DNA from: a bacterium
Lineage (GTDB): Bacteria > Pseudomonadota > Alphaproteobacteria > Rhodobacterales > Rhodobacteraceae
Direction: 5' to 3'
Assembly (NCBI GenBank): GCA_016124195.1
Contig: WGOE01000003.1
Coordinates: 124,001-188,000 of the forward strand
Length of the DNA: 64,000 nt
Shown: positions 1-8,669 of the stretch, one piece after another
Layout: the number at the start of each line of letters is the position of its first letter
Numbering within the stretch: position 1 is the first letter of the stretch
The notes under the pieces: generated by a model
Told to the model about the DNA's origin: nothing
What the model saw: the letters and a program-made list of their open reading frames with translations, nothing else
Databases searched by the model: none
Translations under genes and position numbers: made by a program

Positions 1-1111
1 GATCCGAGATCCCCACGCCGATCAGCCGGAACGGACCCTTGGCGCCGGCATGGGCAAACAGGTCGCGGGCCGCGCGATAGATGCGGTCGGTCAACTGGGT
101 CGGATCAGACAGGGCGTGGCGCCGTGTGACCAGCTGGAAATCGCCGCGCTTCAGCTTCAGCGTCACGGTACGGCCGGACAGTTGCCTCGCCTTTGCGCGG
201 TCGGCCACTTGTTCGGACAGGCGCCAGATGTGGCCATCCAGCAGATCGGGGTCAGAGGTGTCCTCGAAGAAGGTGGTCTCCTTGGAGATCGACTTCAGCT
301 TGTCGTCGCGGCTGACGCGGCGGTGATCCTCGCCGCGCGCCAGATGATAAAGCCTTTCGCCCATCTGACCGAAGCGGGCGGACAGATCGCCCCGGTCCCA
401 TCTGAGCAGATCGGCAATGGTGCGGATGCCGGCCAGTTCCAGCGCGGCCTGGGTGGCCGTGCCCACGCCCCAGATGATGCGCACCGGCTTCGGGCGGAGG
501 AAATCGGCCGTCTCAGCCCGGCCGATCACCGAAAAGCCGCGCGGCTTGTCGAGGTCAGAAGCAATCTTGGCCAGAAACTTGTTGTGTGACAGACCGATGG
601 AGCCGGTGACGCCGATCTGGTCCTCCATCTGTTTCAACAGACCGGCCAGCATCACGGCCGGCGGGTGGCCGTGCAGGCGGGCGGTGCCGGTCAGGTCCAG
701 AAAGGCCTCGTCCAGCGACAGGGGTTCGATGGCCGGGGTCAGACCCTCCATCAAGGCGCGGATCTGGCGCGAGACATCGACATAGACCGACATCCGGGGT
801 TTGACGACGACCGCCTGCGGGCACAGTTTGAGCGCCTGAAACATCGGCATGGCCGAGCGCACCCCATGGATGCGCGCCAGATAGCAGCAGGTCGAAACCA
901 CCCCGCGCGAGCCGCCCCCCACGATGACAGGATGGTCGCGCAGGTCGGGATTGTCGCGCTTTTCGACCGAGGCATAGAAGGCGTCGCAATCCATATGGGC
1001 GATGGACAACGCGTCAAGCTCCGGATGGCTGGTCACACGCGGACTGCGGCAGGCCGGACAGCGCGGGCCGGCTGAAAACGGGGTAAGGCAGTCGCGGCAG
1101 AGCGAGGGCAT
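1..1111 (-). CDS. dinB: DNA polymerase IV (Y-family), 3' end cut by window
   Basis: Error-prone Y-family translesion polymerase. The start at 1111 is followed by a cysteine-rich leader: C5-x2-C8-x9-C18-x2-C21, a probable small zinc site often seen on alphaproteobacterial DinB. The palm begins near residue 39 with MDCDAFYASVE and continues through the second acidic motif SLDEAFLDLTG. These supply the catalytic Asp and Asp/Glu that bind metal. The thumb has helix-hairpin-helix-like sequence around IIWGVGTATQAALELAG, and the little finger starts before the window edge, so the C-terminus and stop are missing. It lies downstream of the Nudix gene on the same strand. The enzyme identity is secure; the zinc role is inferred. 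Confidence 0.95.
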   Translation of the reverse strand, partial: MPSLCRDCLTPFSAGPRCPACRSPRVTSHPELDALSIAHMDCDAFYASVEKRDNPDLRDHPVIVGGGSRGVVSTCCYLARIHGVRSAMPMFQALKLCPQAVVVKPRMSVYVDVSRQIRALMEGLTPAIEPLSLDEAFLDLTGTARLHGHPPAVMLAGLLKQMEDQIGVTGSIGLSHNKFLAKIASDLDKPRGFSVIGRAETADFLRPKPVRIIWGVGTATQAALELAGIRTIADLLRWDRGDLSARFGQMGERLYHLARGEDHRRVSRDDKLKSISKETTFFEDTSDPDLLDGHIWRLSEQVADRAKARQLSGRTVTLKLKRGDFQLVTRRHALSDPTQLTDRIYRAARDLFAHAGAKGPFRLIGVGISD

Positions 1112-1165
1112 GATGCCGGTAAACTAGCATGGCCGGCGGGCCATGGGGAAGGATCGTTTGGACGC

Positions 1166-1597
1166 TCAGCCGAGCCAGCCAAGCGCGGTCAGAGCCTGGC
1201 GGGTCCGGTCCTGCAGGGCGGGAATGACCTTGGGATGGGACAGAAAGCCTCTGACCGGCATCAAGCGCCAGAACTGTCCCTCATTGCCGAAACGTATCGA
1301 ATCGACCTCGGCTGCCGTGATGCGACCGGCAAAGAACCACGACACTTGCAAAGGGTCCAGCATGGCCGGCAGGGCGGCCCGCCAGACCAGACGTTCGGCG
1401 GGCAGGTCCAGGCCGAACTCTTCGTGCAATTCACGCAGGACGCAGGTTTCGGGGCTCTCTTTGCCCTCGCGTCCGCCGCCGGGCAGATCCCACATGCCCG
1501 GCCAGGGGATATGCGCGAAATCATCGCGCAGATAGGTCAGAATCATATCACCGGCCACAAGGGCCAGCTTGGCGCCAAGGAAGCCCGGATCAGCCAA
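1166..1597 (-). CDS. Nudix hydrolase
   Basis: Small (143 aa) pyrophosphohydrolase of the Nudix superfamily. The Nudix box is complete: G-x5-E-x7-REL-x-EE-x-GL, reading GGREGKE, then SPETCVL, then RELHEEFGL, at roughly residues 41-63. The glutamates bind the catalytic Mg ions. The best in-frame start is TTG at 1597, which overlaps the stop of the upstream GST gene by 8 bases, so translation is probably coupled. A later ATG (near 1546) would remove part of the first beta-strand. The substrate cannot be told from sequence; house-cleaning of nucleotide derivatives is the usual role. Confidence 0.88.
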   Translation of the reverse strand: MADPGFLGAKLALVAGDMILTYLRDDFAHIPWPGMWDLPGGGREGKESPETCVLRELHEEFGLDLPAERLVWRAALPAMLDPLQVSWFFAGRITAAEVDSIRFGNEGQFWRLMPVRGFLSHPKVIPALQDRTRQALTALGWLG

Positions 1598-2219
1598 AAT
1601 TGCGCTTGTAGGCCGCTGCCACCTGGGGCAGGGCCGAAACCGTTTCGGCAGCGCGCCAGAGGTTGGGCGTCTCGGCCTTGAACCAATCCTCCCGCGGGCG
1701 CCAATGCACCATGCAGGCGAGGAAAAAATCGATCGCCGTCATACGTTTGCCCAGAAAGAACGGACCGCCGCGCCGAGCGCATTCGGCCTCCATCACCTTC
1801 CACATGGATTTGCGATGTTCGATCACGTTCAACTGGTATGTTTCCCCGCCATTACCGGGCACGAAGCGTTCGGGCGCGTCGGAATAGACGAAGCTGGGAT
1901 AGATCGATGCGACAAGGAAGATCAGCCAGCGGAAGAAGGCGGCGCGGTCCTTGGCCCGGGCCCGGGGCACCAGCGCGTCGCTTTTGGCAAGATCGGCCAG
2001 AAGCAGCGTCATGGCGGCGCTTTCGGTCATGACCTCGCCATTCGGCAACACCATGGTCGGAACCTGGATCAGCGGATTGACCCGGCCAAGAGCCGCCCGC
2101 GCAATCGGGTCCTGATGCACGTTACCCGCCGTGATCAGGCTGTAGGGCAGCCCGTAGAACGCGAGTTGCAGTTCGACGATCGCCGAGCCCCAGCCGGGGT
2201 TTTCGTACAGCTGGATCAA
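1590..2219 (-). CDS. Glutathione S-transferase family protein
   Basis: 209-aa GST-fold protein. An N-terminal thioredoxin-like domain (about residues 1-80) carries NPLIQVPTMVLPNG (cis-Pro loop) and TESAAM (gamma-glutamyl binding). An all-helical C-terminal domain follows. The start codon is TTG at 2219, supported by a full AGGAGG Shine-Dalgarno five bases upstream; no in-frame ATG fits better. It is the upstream partner of the Nudix gene (overlapping ends) and lies 61 bases after the NfeD gene on the same strand. Substrate unknown. The N-terminal residues ENPGWGSA have no obvious catalytic Cys, so a Ser- or Tyr-type mechanism or a non-enzymatic role is possible. Confidence 0.85.
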   Translation of the reverse strand: MIQLYENPGWGSAIVELQLAFYGLPYSLITAGNVHQDPIARAALGRVNPLIQVPTMVLPNGEVMTESAAMTLLLADLAKSDALVPRARAKDRAAFFRWLIFLVASIYPSFVYSDAPERFVPGNGGETYQLNVIEHRKSMWKVMEAECARRGGPFFLGKRMTAIDFFLACMVHWRPREDWFKAETPNLWRAAETVSALPQVAAAYKRNFG

Positions 2220-2280
2220 ATGAGCCTCCTGATTTTGCTTGGGCAGAGACTAAGGCGCCAAGATGAATCGCGGGTTAAGC

Positions 2281-2556
2281 TCAAAGGTCGTTGATGTCGT
2301 CCTTCCAGACCTTGACCTGGGATTTCGTAACCCCAACCGCCCTGCGCAGCACGATCCAGGCGATCAGCGACAAGACGGCAAACACCAGCGCAAGCAGCGC
2401 CACATTGCCGGGTGCCGCCCCGACCAGCACCAGAACGCCGGTCAGCGCGGCCCCGATGGCAAAGCCCAGGAACACAAAGCCCGGCACCACGATCTCGAGC
2501 ACGCCAAGGATCACGCCGGCGACCACCCAGATCCACCAGATCGTCCAGATCTCCAT
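2281..2556 (-). CDS. NfeD-like membrane protein
   Basis: 91-aa protein with an N-terminal cytosolic or periplasmic tip, then three closely spaced hydrophobic segments (about residues 5-25, 28-48 and 52-70), ending in a short charged tail, KVWKDDINDL. This is the membrane core of the short NfeD type that lacks the OB-fold domain. The SPFH-protein stop (TAG, 2557-2559) is immediately followed by this ATG (2556), so the two are certainly co-translated. NfeD proteins pair with SPFH proteins in membrane microdomain organisation and protein quality control. The pair here is classical. Confidence 0.85.
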   Translation of the reverse strand: MEIWTIWWIWVVAGVILGVLEIVVPGFVFLGFAIGAALTGVLVLVGAAPGNVALLALVFAVLSLIAWIVLRRAVGVTKSQVKVWKDDINDL

Positions 2557-3420
2557 CTAGCGCCCCTTCAGCATGGCAAAGGCGTTGGCGAAGGCATCGA
2601 GCGCCGACGCCGGCACGATCACCGTCTGCTTGCCCTCGCCCTTGCCCACCGCAGTCAGCGCCTCGACCTGTTTCAGCGCGACCTGGTACTGCGCCGCCTC
2701 GATCCCGTTGGCCTGGATCGCCGAGGCGATGACCGTGGTCGCATAGGCATCGGCATCAGCCTGGATGCGGCGGGCCTTGGCGGCCTGTTCGGCGGCGTAA
2801 AGTTCGGCGTCGGCGTTCAGTTCGACCGCGCGCTTCTTGCCCTCGGCCTCGGTCACCTGGGCGCGGCGCGCGCGCTCGGCGTTCAACTGCTGCAACATGG
2901 CGTGACGCGTGGCATCATCCAGCGCCACGTCGAGGATTTCGGCCCTTGTCACCTCGATGCCCCAGTCATCGACCATGGCCTTCACATGCTCGCGGATGTT
3001 GGCGGTGAGGGCGTTGCGGTTGGACTGGACCTGGTCAAGCTCCATCTTGCCAATTTCGCTGCGCACGATGCCGGCCACCGTGGTGGCGATGGCAGCATCC
3101 ACGTCCTTGATGCGGTAGACGGTCTTTTCCGGCTCGGTCACGCGGTAGAACACGCTCGTTTCCACCTGCAACAGCACGTTGTCGGTGGTGATGGCATCCT
3201 GGCGCGCCGTGGGCAGCTGCCGTTCCAGCACCGAGACCTTGTGGGCCACTCGGTCGAGGAAGGGCACGGTGAAGTTGATCCCCGGCCCAAGAACCGCGTG
3301 CAGGCGGCCAAAGCGTTCGACCACATATTTCATGCTTTGCGGGACGATCCGCACCGCCTTGGACACGGCGATGACGATAAGCGCCGCAAGGGCCAGAAAA
3401 ACGATGCTGCCGCCGTTCAT
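2557..3420 (-). CDS. SPFH/stomatin-like protein (QmcA-like paraslipin)
   Basis: 287-aa membrane-anchored SPFH protein. It has one N-terminal hydrophobic segment (about residues 5-22), then the SPFH domain with IVPQSMKYVVERFGR and GPGINFTVPFLDRVAHKVS, then an alanine/glutamate-rich coiled-coil region (EGKKRAVELNADAE). The start at 3420 was chosen because GGGAGG lies seven bases upstream; the open frame extends further but without a ribosome site. It forms a two-gene unit with the NfeD gene, with no gap. Such proteins oligomerise on the inner membrane and interact with FtsH or act in membrane domain formation. The specific partner here is not visible. Confidence 0.92.
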   Translation of the reverse strand: MNGGSIVFLALAALIVIAVSKAVRIVPQSMKYVVERFGRLHAVLGPGINFTVPFLDRVAHKVSVLERQLPTARQDAITTDNVLLQVETSVFYRVTEPEKTVYRIKDVDAAIATTVAGIVRSEIGKMELDQVQSNRNALTANIREHVKAMVDDWGIEVTRAEILDVALDDATRHAMLQQLNAERARRAQVTEAEGKKRAVELNADAELYAAEQAAKARRIQADADAYATTVIASAIQANGIEAAQYQVALKQVEALTAVGKGEGKQTVIVPASALDAFANAFAMLKGR

Positions 3421-3511
3421 GAAAGCCTCCCTCAAATTCAGGAACAGCCTGCCTGCATTGCGCCCGCTTCGCAACACCCTGATGAAGCAGTTGGCGCGTC
3501 GCCGGTCGCGG

Positions 3512-4207
3512 TCAGAGCGCCGCGAGTTCCGCCACGATGGCGCGGGCCGCGGCGGCCGGATCGACGGCCTGCCAGATCGGGCGCCCGACGACGATGTGAT
3601 CGGCGCCGTCCCTGATGGCACGCGCCGGGGTGGCAACCCGCTTCTGGTCGCCCTTGGCCGCGCCTGCCGGACGCACGCCGGGTGTCACGATCAGCTTGCC
3701 GTGCGCCTGCGGCAGGGCGCGGATCAGTGCCGCCTCTTCCGGCGAGGTGATGACGCCATCCGCCTCGGCCTCCAGCGCGCGCACGGCGCGTTCGACCGTG
3801 ATGGCATGGATATCGCCGGGCTGGATCAGGTTCGCATCCAGATCGGCCCGGTCCAGCGAGGTCAGCACCGTGACGGCCAGAATCTTCAGCCCGCTGGCGC
3901 CCTTGCCCTCGGCCGCGGCGCGCACCACCTGCGGATCGCCATGCACCGTCAGGAAGTCGAGGTCGTATTCCGCCAGCCCGCGCACCGCCGCCTCGATCGT
4001 GGCGCCGATGTCGAACAGCTTCATGTCCAGAAACACCCGCTTGCCGCGTTCATGCTTCAACTCGTTGGCCAGCGCGAGCCCGCCGCCGGTCAGCATCCCC
4101 AGACCGATCTTGTAAAAGCTGACGGCGTCGCCCAGCCGGTCGGCCATCGCAAGGCCCTGAATGAGGTTGGGCACATCCAGGGCAAGGATCAAACGGTCAT
4201 CTGACAT
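3512..4207 (-). CDS. pyrF: Orotidine 5'-phosphate decarboxylase
   Basis: Last step of de novo UMP synthesis (OMP to UMP + CO2), cytosolic TIM barrel. The 231-aa length is normal. Catalytic residues are visible: D11 in ILALDV, K33 in FYKIGLGM, and the D61-x-K63-x-x-D66 array in DMKLFDIGAT. The phosphate-binding loop is TPGVRP (residues about 179-184) and GADHIVVGRPI near the C-terminus. It sits upstream of the SPFH/NfeD pair with about 90 bases between them and may share their transcript. Confidence 0.98.
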   Translation of the reverse strand: MSDDRLILALDVPNLIQGLAMADRLGDAVSFYKIGLGMLTGGGLALANELKHERGKRVFLDMKLFDIGATIEAAVRGLAEYDLDFLTVHGDPQVVRAAAEGKGASGLKILAVTVLTSLDRADLDANLIQPGDIHAITVERAVRALEAEADGVITSPEEAALIRALPQAHGKLIVTPGVRPAGAAKGDQKRVATPARAIRDGADHIVVGRPIWQAVDPAAAARAIVAELAAL

Positions 4208-4309
4208 GGCATCCTCCGATTTTGCGGTCTGTTGCAGGGCGAGACCCGTGATGTCAAGCCTTCCCTTCTCTGCGGTTCCGTCCTAGCCATCTGCCAAAGG
4301 GAGACCCGG

Positions 4310-5167
4310 ATGATCCTTGCTTTCGATATCGGCGCCCTGCGGATCAAGGCCGCGCGGGGCGGAGTGGCCTTGGGCGAGGTGCCGACCCCGCTGCACGACG
4401 CGCAGGCCTTTGTCGAGGCGCTGCACGGGTTTGTGCAGGGCGATGAGGCGGGTGTGGCCATTGCGCTGGCCGGTCATGTCGATCCGGACAGCGGGCGGGT
4501 CAGGATCGGCGCCATCCCCTGCATCAACGGTCGCGCCCTGGCACGCGAGTTGCAGGGCGCGCTTGGCCTGCCTGTGGTGGCGGTCAAGGATGCAGACTGC
4601 CTTGCGCTGGCAGAGACCGCGGTCGGGACGGCGCGCGGCCATCGCAATGTCCTTGCGCTGATCCTGGGCGAGGGCTTGGCCGGCGGGCTGGTGATCGACG
4701 GCCGGCTCGTGCAGGGCGAAGGCGGTTACGCCGGCGACTGGGGCCATGGCCCGGTGATCCGCAGCCCGCTGTTCGATTGCGCCTGCGGGTTGAAGGGCTG
4801 TCTTGAGACGGTCGCCTCGGCCCGCGGCATCGAACGCCTGCACCATCATCTGACCGGGCAAGCCATCGGCTCGGTCGAGGTGATCCGCCGCTGGCGCGCT
4901 GGCGAGCCTTCGCCCGCCGTGACGCTGTGGCTCGACCTGGTCAGCGCGCAACTGGCCATGGTGCTGAACGTGGTCGGCGCCTCGATCGTGCCGGTGGGCG
5001 GCGGGCTGGCCAATGACCGGGCGCTGATCGCCGCCCTTGACCGGGCGGTGCGCGCCCGCCTTCTGCGCAAGGCCGACCGCCCGCTTGTCGTGGTGGCCCA
5101 ATCCGGCGCGGAGGCCTTTCTGATCGGCGCCGCCATCGCCTTCGGCGGCGGTCAGACCCAGACCTGA
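4310..5167 (+). CDS. ROK-family sugar kinase
   Basis: 285-aa ROK protein of the kinase type (no N-terminal DNA-binding domain). It begins with the ATP phosphate-1 motif LAFDIGALRIKAA. It carries the ROK signature GEGGYAGDWGHGPV, whose His is a zinc ligand, and the zinc cluster CACGLKGCLE around residues 158-167. The acidic catalytic residue is probably the Asp of KDADCLAL. The start at 4310 has AAGGGAG upstream. It is the only plus-strand gene here, and its last 16 bases overlap the 3' end of the convergent ABC ATPase gene. The likely substrate is a hexose or N-acyl-hexosamine; not determinable. Confidence 0.9.
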   Translation: MILAFDIGALRIKAARGGVALGEVPTPLHDAQAFVEALHGFVQGDEAGVAIALAGHVDPDSGRVRIGAIPCINGRALARELQGALGLPVVAVKDADCLALAETAVGTARGHRNVLALILGEGLAGGLVIDGRLVQGEGGYAGDWGHGPVIRSPLFDCACGLKGCLETVASARGIERLHHHLTGQAIGSVEVIRRWRAGEPSPAVTLWLDLVSAQLAMVLNVVGASIVPVGGGLANDRALIAALDRAVRARLLRKADRPLVVVAQSGAEAFLIGAAIAFGGGQTQT

Positions 5168-5952
5168 GCCGGATCAGGCAGCGGAATGGCCTCCAGCAGG
5201 GTCCTTGTGTAGTCCGCCTCAGGGGCTGCAAAAAGCTCGGCGGTCGGGCGGTTTTCCACGATCCGTCCCTGTTGCAGCACCATCACGCGGGCACACAGCC
5301 TGCGCACCACGCTCAGGTCATGGCTGATGAAGGCGAGGGTCAGGCCCAGGTCGCGCACCAGGCCCTCCAGTAGGTTCAGGACCTGCGCCTGGGACGAGAC
5401 GTCAAGGCCCGAGACGATCTCGTCCGCAAGGATGAAGTCCGGCTCCAGTGCGATGGCGCGGGCGATGCCCACGCGCTGGCGCTGGCCCCCCGACAGCTCG
5501 TGCGGGTAGCGCGTCGCAAAGGTCTTGGGCAGGCCGACATGGTCCAGCGCGCGGTTGATCCGCGCCGGGATGCCATCGAACCCATGCAGATGCAGGGGCG
5601 CTGCAATGATCGTGCCCACGCGGTGGCGCGGGTTCAGGCTGCTCATCGGGTCCTGAAAGATCATCTGAAAGCGCCGGCGCAGCGGTCGCAGATCGGCATC
5701 GGACAGATGGGTGATGTCGGTGCCATCAAAGCTGATCCGCCCGCCCGAGGGCTGCAACAGGCGGACCAGCGCCCGGCCCAGCGTCGATTTACCCGATCCC
5801 GACCCGCCGACGATGCCGATCACCTCGCCCTTCGGTATGGCAAAGTTGAGCCCCTTGAGGATCTCCAGCCGGGGCGCCGTTCCGAACAGGGGTTTTCGGG
5901 TCATGTCGGCCAAAGACAGGCTGAGGTCGGTGACGGTGTAGAGGTCAGCCAT
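5152..5952 (-). CDS. Dipeptide/oligopeptide-type ABC transporter ATP-binding protein (DppF-like)
   Basis: 266-aa nucleotide-binding subunit of a PepT-family importer. Walker A is GGSGSGKST, the Q-loop follows in MIFQDPMSSLNPR, the signature is LSGGQRQRVGIARA, Walker B is FILADEIVSGLD and the H-loop is FISHDLS. It is shorter than typical DppF because the C-terminal oligopeptide domain is abbreviated. It is the last gene of the five-gene importer unit, with its start overlapping the stop of the other ATPase by 8 bases. It probably heterodimerises with that ATPase beneath the two permeases. Confidence 0.93.
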   Translation of the reverse strand: MADLYTVTDLSLSLADMTRKPLFGTAPRLEILKGLNFAIPKGEVIGIVGGSGSGKSTLGRALVRLLQPSGGRISFDGTDITHLSDADLRPLRRRFQMIFQDPMSSLNPRHRVGTIIAAPLHLHGFDGIPARINRALDHVGLPKTFATRYPHELSGGQRQRVGIARAIALEPDFILADEIVSGLDVSSQAQVLNLLEGLVRDLGLTLAFISHDLSVVRRLCARVMVLQQGRIVENRPTAELFAAPEADYTRTLLEAIPLPDPAQVWV

Positions 5953-6793
5953 TCTCCACCTCCGCCCGGACCGCGGCGATCACCGCCTCGGGCACCGGGT
6001 TCAGACCTGCGGTGGGATCGGTGTATTTCGGCGTCGCGGCCAGCAAGGCCGCCGAATAAGGATGCGCGGGGCCGGCAAAGAAGCGCGCGACATCGGTATC
6101 CTCGACCACCTTGCCGGAATAAAGCACCGACAGGCTTTGGCAGACCTTGCTGACGACGCCCAGATCATGCGTGACGAACAACAGCGCCGTGCCATGGCGC
6201 GCCTGCAAACCGGCGATCAGCTTCAGGATCTGCTTTTGCACCGTCACATCTAGCGCGGTCGTGGGCTCATCCGCCACGATCAGACGGGGTTCGGCCGCGA
6301 AGGCCGAGGCAATCAGGATGCGCTGCCGCATGCCGCCCGACAATTCGTGCGGATACTGGCGCAGCACGCGGTCGGGGTCGGCGATCTGCACCTCATGCAG
6401 CAGGGCCCGGGCGCGGGCTTCGGCCTCGGCGCGCTTCCAGCCCAGAATATCGACCAACCGGTCGGTGATCTGCGGCCCGATCCGGCGCGAGGGGTTGAGC
6501 GCTGTCAGCGGGTCCTGCGGGATCAGGGCGCAGGTGGCCCCGACCCTTTGCCGGCGCATGGCCGGCGGCAGGGTTAAAAGGTCCGTCCCATCCAGCACGA
6601 TCGCGCCAGAGGAAATCTCGACCGAACGCGGCAGGATGCCGAGGATCGCCTTTCCGATCATCGACTTGCCCGCACCGCTTTCACCGACCAGCCCGCGCAC
6701 CTCGCCAGCCGCCACCGTGAGCGAGACATTCCGCAGCAGGGGCCCGCCGCCCTTCAGCCGCACCGACAGATCGCGCACCTCAAGAAAGCTCAT
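5945..6793 (-). CDS. Dipeptide/oligopeptide-type ABC transporter ATP-binding protein (DppD-like)
   Basis: 282-aa ATPase subunit of the same importer. Walker A is GESGAGKSM, the Q-loop region ALIPQDPLTALNPSR is typical of the Opp/Dpp group, the signature is LSGGMRQRILIAS, Walker B is LIVADEPTTALD and the H-loop FVTHDLG. A short C-terminal tail (HPYSAALLAATPKY) is the remnant of the oligopeptide/dipeptide C-terminal region. The start at 6793 overlaps the permease stop as ATGA. The operon order SBP, permease, permease, ATPase, ATPase matches dppABCDF. Confidence 0.93.
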   Translation of the reverse strand: MSFLEVRDLSVRLKGGGPLLRNVSLTVAAGEVRGLVGESGAGKSMIGKAILGILPRSVEISSGAIVLDGTDLLTLPPAMRRQRVGATCALIPQDPLTALNPSRRIGPQITDRLVDILGWKRAEAEARARALLHEVQIADPDRVLRQYPHELSGGMRQRILIASAFAAEPRLIVADEPTTALDVTVQKQILKLIAGLQARHGTALLFVTHDLGVVSKVCQSLSVLYSGKVVEDTDVARFFAGPAHPYSAALLAATPKYTDPTAGLNPVPEAVIAAVRAEVENG

Positions 6794-7641
6794 CGCAGCA
6801 CCGGGTCGAAGCGGTCCTTCAACCCCTCGCCCAACTGGCTGAAGGACAGGACGGTGAGGAACAGCGTGATCAGAGGAAAGACCAGCACCCACCAGGCCTG
6901 ATGGATCGAGGTGCGGCCCTCGCTGATCATCCCGCCCCAGGTCGGGTCGTCGGTCGAAATCGACAGGTTCACGAAAGACAGGATCGCCTCGACGATGACG
7001 GCGATCCCCATCTCCAAAGTCAGCAGGACCACGATGATCGGCAGCACGTTGGGCAGGATCTCGCGCAGCATGGTGCTGAACCGGCCGCGCCCGGCCACCC
7101 GGGCCGAGGCCACATAGTCCATCGCCCCCTGCGCCATCGCCTCGGCCCGCACGACCCGGGCAAAGCGGGTCCAGTCGATCACCACGATGGCAAGGATGAT
7201 GGAAAACAGCCCCGGCCCGATGACCGCGATCAACAGGATGGAAAACAGGACCGGCGGAAAAGCCATCCAGATGTCGATGAAGCGCGAGATGACGATATCC
7301 ACCCAGCCCCGGTAAAACCCGGCCAAAAGCCCGAGGCTTGCCCCGATCACACAGGTCAGCGTGCCCGAAATCAACGCCACCGCCAGCGCGATGCGGGTGC
7401 CAAAGATGATCCGGCTGAGCACGTCGCGGCCCAGACTGTCGGTGCCCAGAAGGAACGCGGGATCCGCACCATGCACCCAGAAGGGCGGCAACCGGCCCGA
7501 GAAGAGATCTTGCTCCAACGGGTTCTTCGGCGCGACCCAGGGCGCCAGAACGGCGACCACCACCAAAAGCGCCAACCAGCCCAGCGACAGCCAAAGCCGT
7601 AAGCCGGCGCGGCGGCAGATCAGCGCACGTCCGTCAGCCAT
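6790..7641 (-). CDS. ABC transporter permease (DppC-like)
   Basis: 283-aa inner-membrane permease. It has one N-terminal helix (about residues 14-33), the characteristic periplasmic stretch GTDSLGRDVLSRIIFGTRI, then a five-helix BPD_transp_1 core. The EAA loop (ARVVRAEAMAQGAMDYVASAR) contacts the ATPases. Its start overlaps the end of the DppB-like gene by 8 bases and its stop overlaps the DppD-like start as ATGA, so it is tightly co-translated with both. Confidence 0.93.
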   Translation of the reverse strand: MADGRALICRRAGLRLWLSLGWLALLVVVAVLAPWVAPKNPLEQDLFSGRLPPFWVHGADPAFLLGTDSLGRDVLSRIIFGTRIALAVALISGTLTCVIGASLGLLAGFYRGWVDIVISRFIDIWMAFPPVLFSILLIAVIGPGLFSIILAIVVIDWTRFARVVRAEAMAQGAMDYVASARVAGRGRFSTMLREILPNVLPIIVVLLTLEMGIAVIVEAILSFVNLSISTDDPTWGGMISEGRTSIHQAWWVLVFPLITLFLTVLSFSQLGEGLKDRFDPVLR

Positions 7642-8644
7642 GGCGCAACCTCGGGTTCAGGGCGGCATAGGTCAGATCCACCACCAGATTGACCCCGGTG
7701 AAGATCACGGCAAACAGGATGACGATCCCCTGTATAAGCGGCAAATCCCGGTTGATCACCGCGTCGATCGCCATGTTGCCCAGGCCTTCATAGGAAAACA
7801 GCCGCTCGATGATCACCGTGCCGCCGATCAGAAAGGTGAACTGCACGCCGACCAAAGTCAGCGTCGGCAGGATCGCATTGGGCAATGCCTCGCGCCAGAT
7901 CACCCGCGCCTCGGAATAGCCCTGGGTTCGGGCCAAGGTCACGTAATCCAGATGCATCGTCTCCTTCAGGCTTTGCTTCAGCAACTGCCCGATTATTGCC
8001 GCCAGCGGAATGGCCAGCGCGAATGCCGGCAGGAACATATGCGCCAGCAGATCCCGCGTCAGGTCGAACCGCAGCCGCACCAGGCTTTCCACCAGGTAAA
8101 AGTTGGTGACAAACGGCAAATGCAGCGAAGGCGTCACCCGGCCCGAAATCTGGAACACCGGCAGCAGCACGCCGAACACCAGGATCAGCACCAGGCCCCA
8201 CAGGAAATCGGGCACCGACAGCGCCATGCCATTGGCCACGTCGATCCCGCCCTCGACCCGCGTCTCGCGCAGCCGCGTGCCGGTCAGCGCCGCGGCCCCG
8301 CCCATCAGCACCGCCATGACAAGCGCCAGCACCGAAAGCTCCAGCGTCGCCGGCAACCGCCCCAGCACCAGCGCCAGCACAGGCTGGCGCAGGGTGATCG
8401 AGGTGCCGAAGTCGCCATGCAGCACCCCGGCGCCCCAGATGACGAACTGCTGCGGGATCGACTTGTCCAATCCGTAAAGCGCGGTCAGCCGCGCGACATC
8501 CTCCGCAGTCGCCCCCGGCGGCAGCATCATCGCCACCGGATTGCCGGGCACCACGCGGATGACAAAGAACACGATCACCGCCACGCCGAACAGCGTGACC
8601 GCCGTGGTCATCAGCCGCAACAGAAGGGTCCGTACCAGGGTCAT
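7634..8644 (-). CDS. ABC transporter permease (DppB-like)
   Basis: 336-aa inner-membrane permease of the DppB group. The N-terminal helix is followed by VVPGNPVAMMLPPGA, the family's FxxxxxxPGDP-like region, and by LYGLDKSIPQQFVIW. Six predicted membrane helices follow, with the EAA loop LARTQGYSEARVIWREALPNAILP. The ATG at 8644 is preferred, with GAGAGG just upstream. An in-frame ATG at 8674 would start inside the conserved tail of the upstream intergenic repeat and add ten residues (RGARPPER...) unlike a permease N-terminus. It is separated from the solute-binding gene by a hairpin-rich gap. Confidence 0.92.
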   Translation of the reverse strand: MTLVRTLLLRLMTTAVTLFGVAVIVFFVIRVVPGNPVAMMLPPGATAEDVARLTALYGLDKSIPQQFVIWGAGVLHGDFGTSITLRQPVLALVLGRLPATLELSVLALVMAVLMGGAAALTGTRLRETRVEGGIDVANGMALSVPDFLWGLVLILVFGVLLPVFQISGRVTPSLHLPFVTNFYLVESLVRLRFDLTRDLLAHMFLPAFALAIPLAAIIGQLLKQSLKETMHLDYVTLARTQGYSEARVIWREALPNAILPTLTLVGVQFTFLIGGTVIIERLFSYEGLGNMAIDAVINRDLPLIQGIVILFAVIFTGVNLVVDLTYAALNPRLRHG

Positions 8645-8669
8645 GCGCCTCTCGGGGGGCCGCGCGCCC

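Noticed and set aside
2263-3615. A 450-codon plus-strand frame over the NfeD and SPFH genes
   Set aside because: Composition typical of a shadow frame; the minus-strand pair is a recognised gene unit with good ribosome sites.
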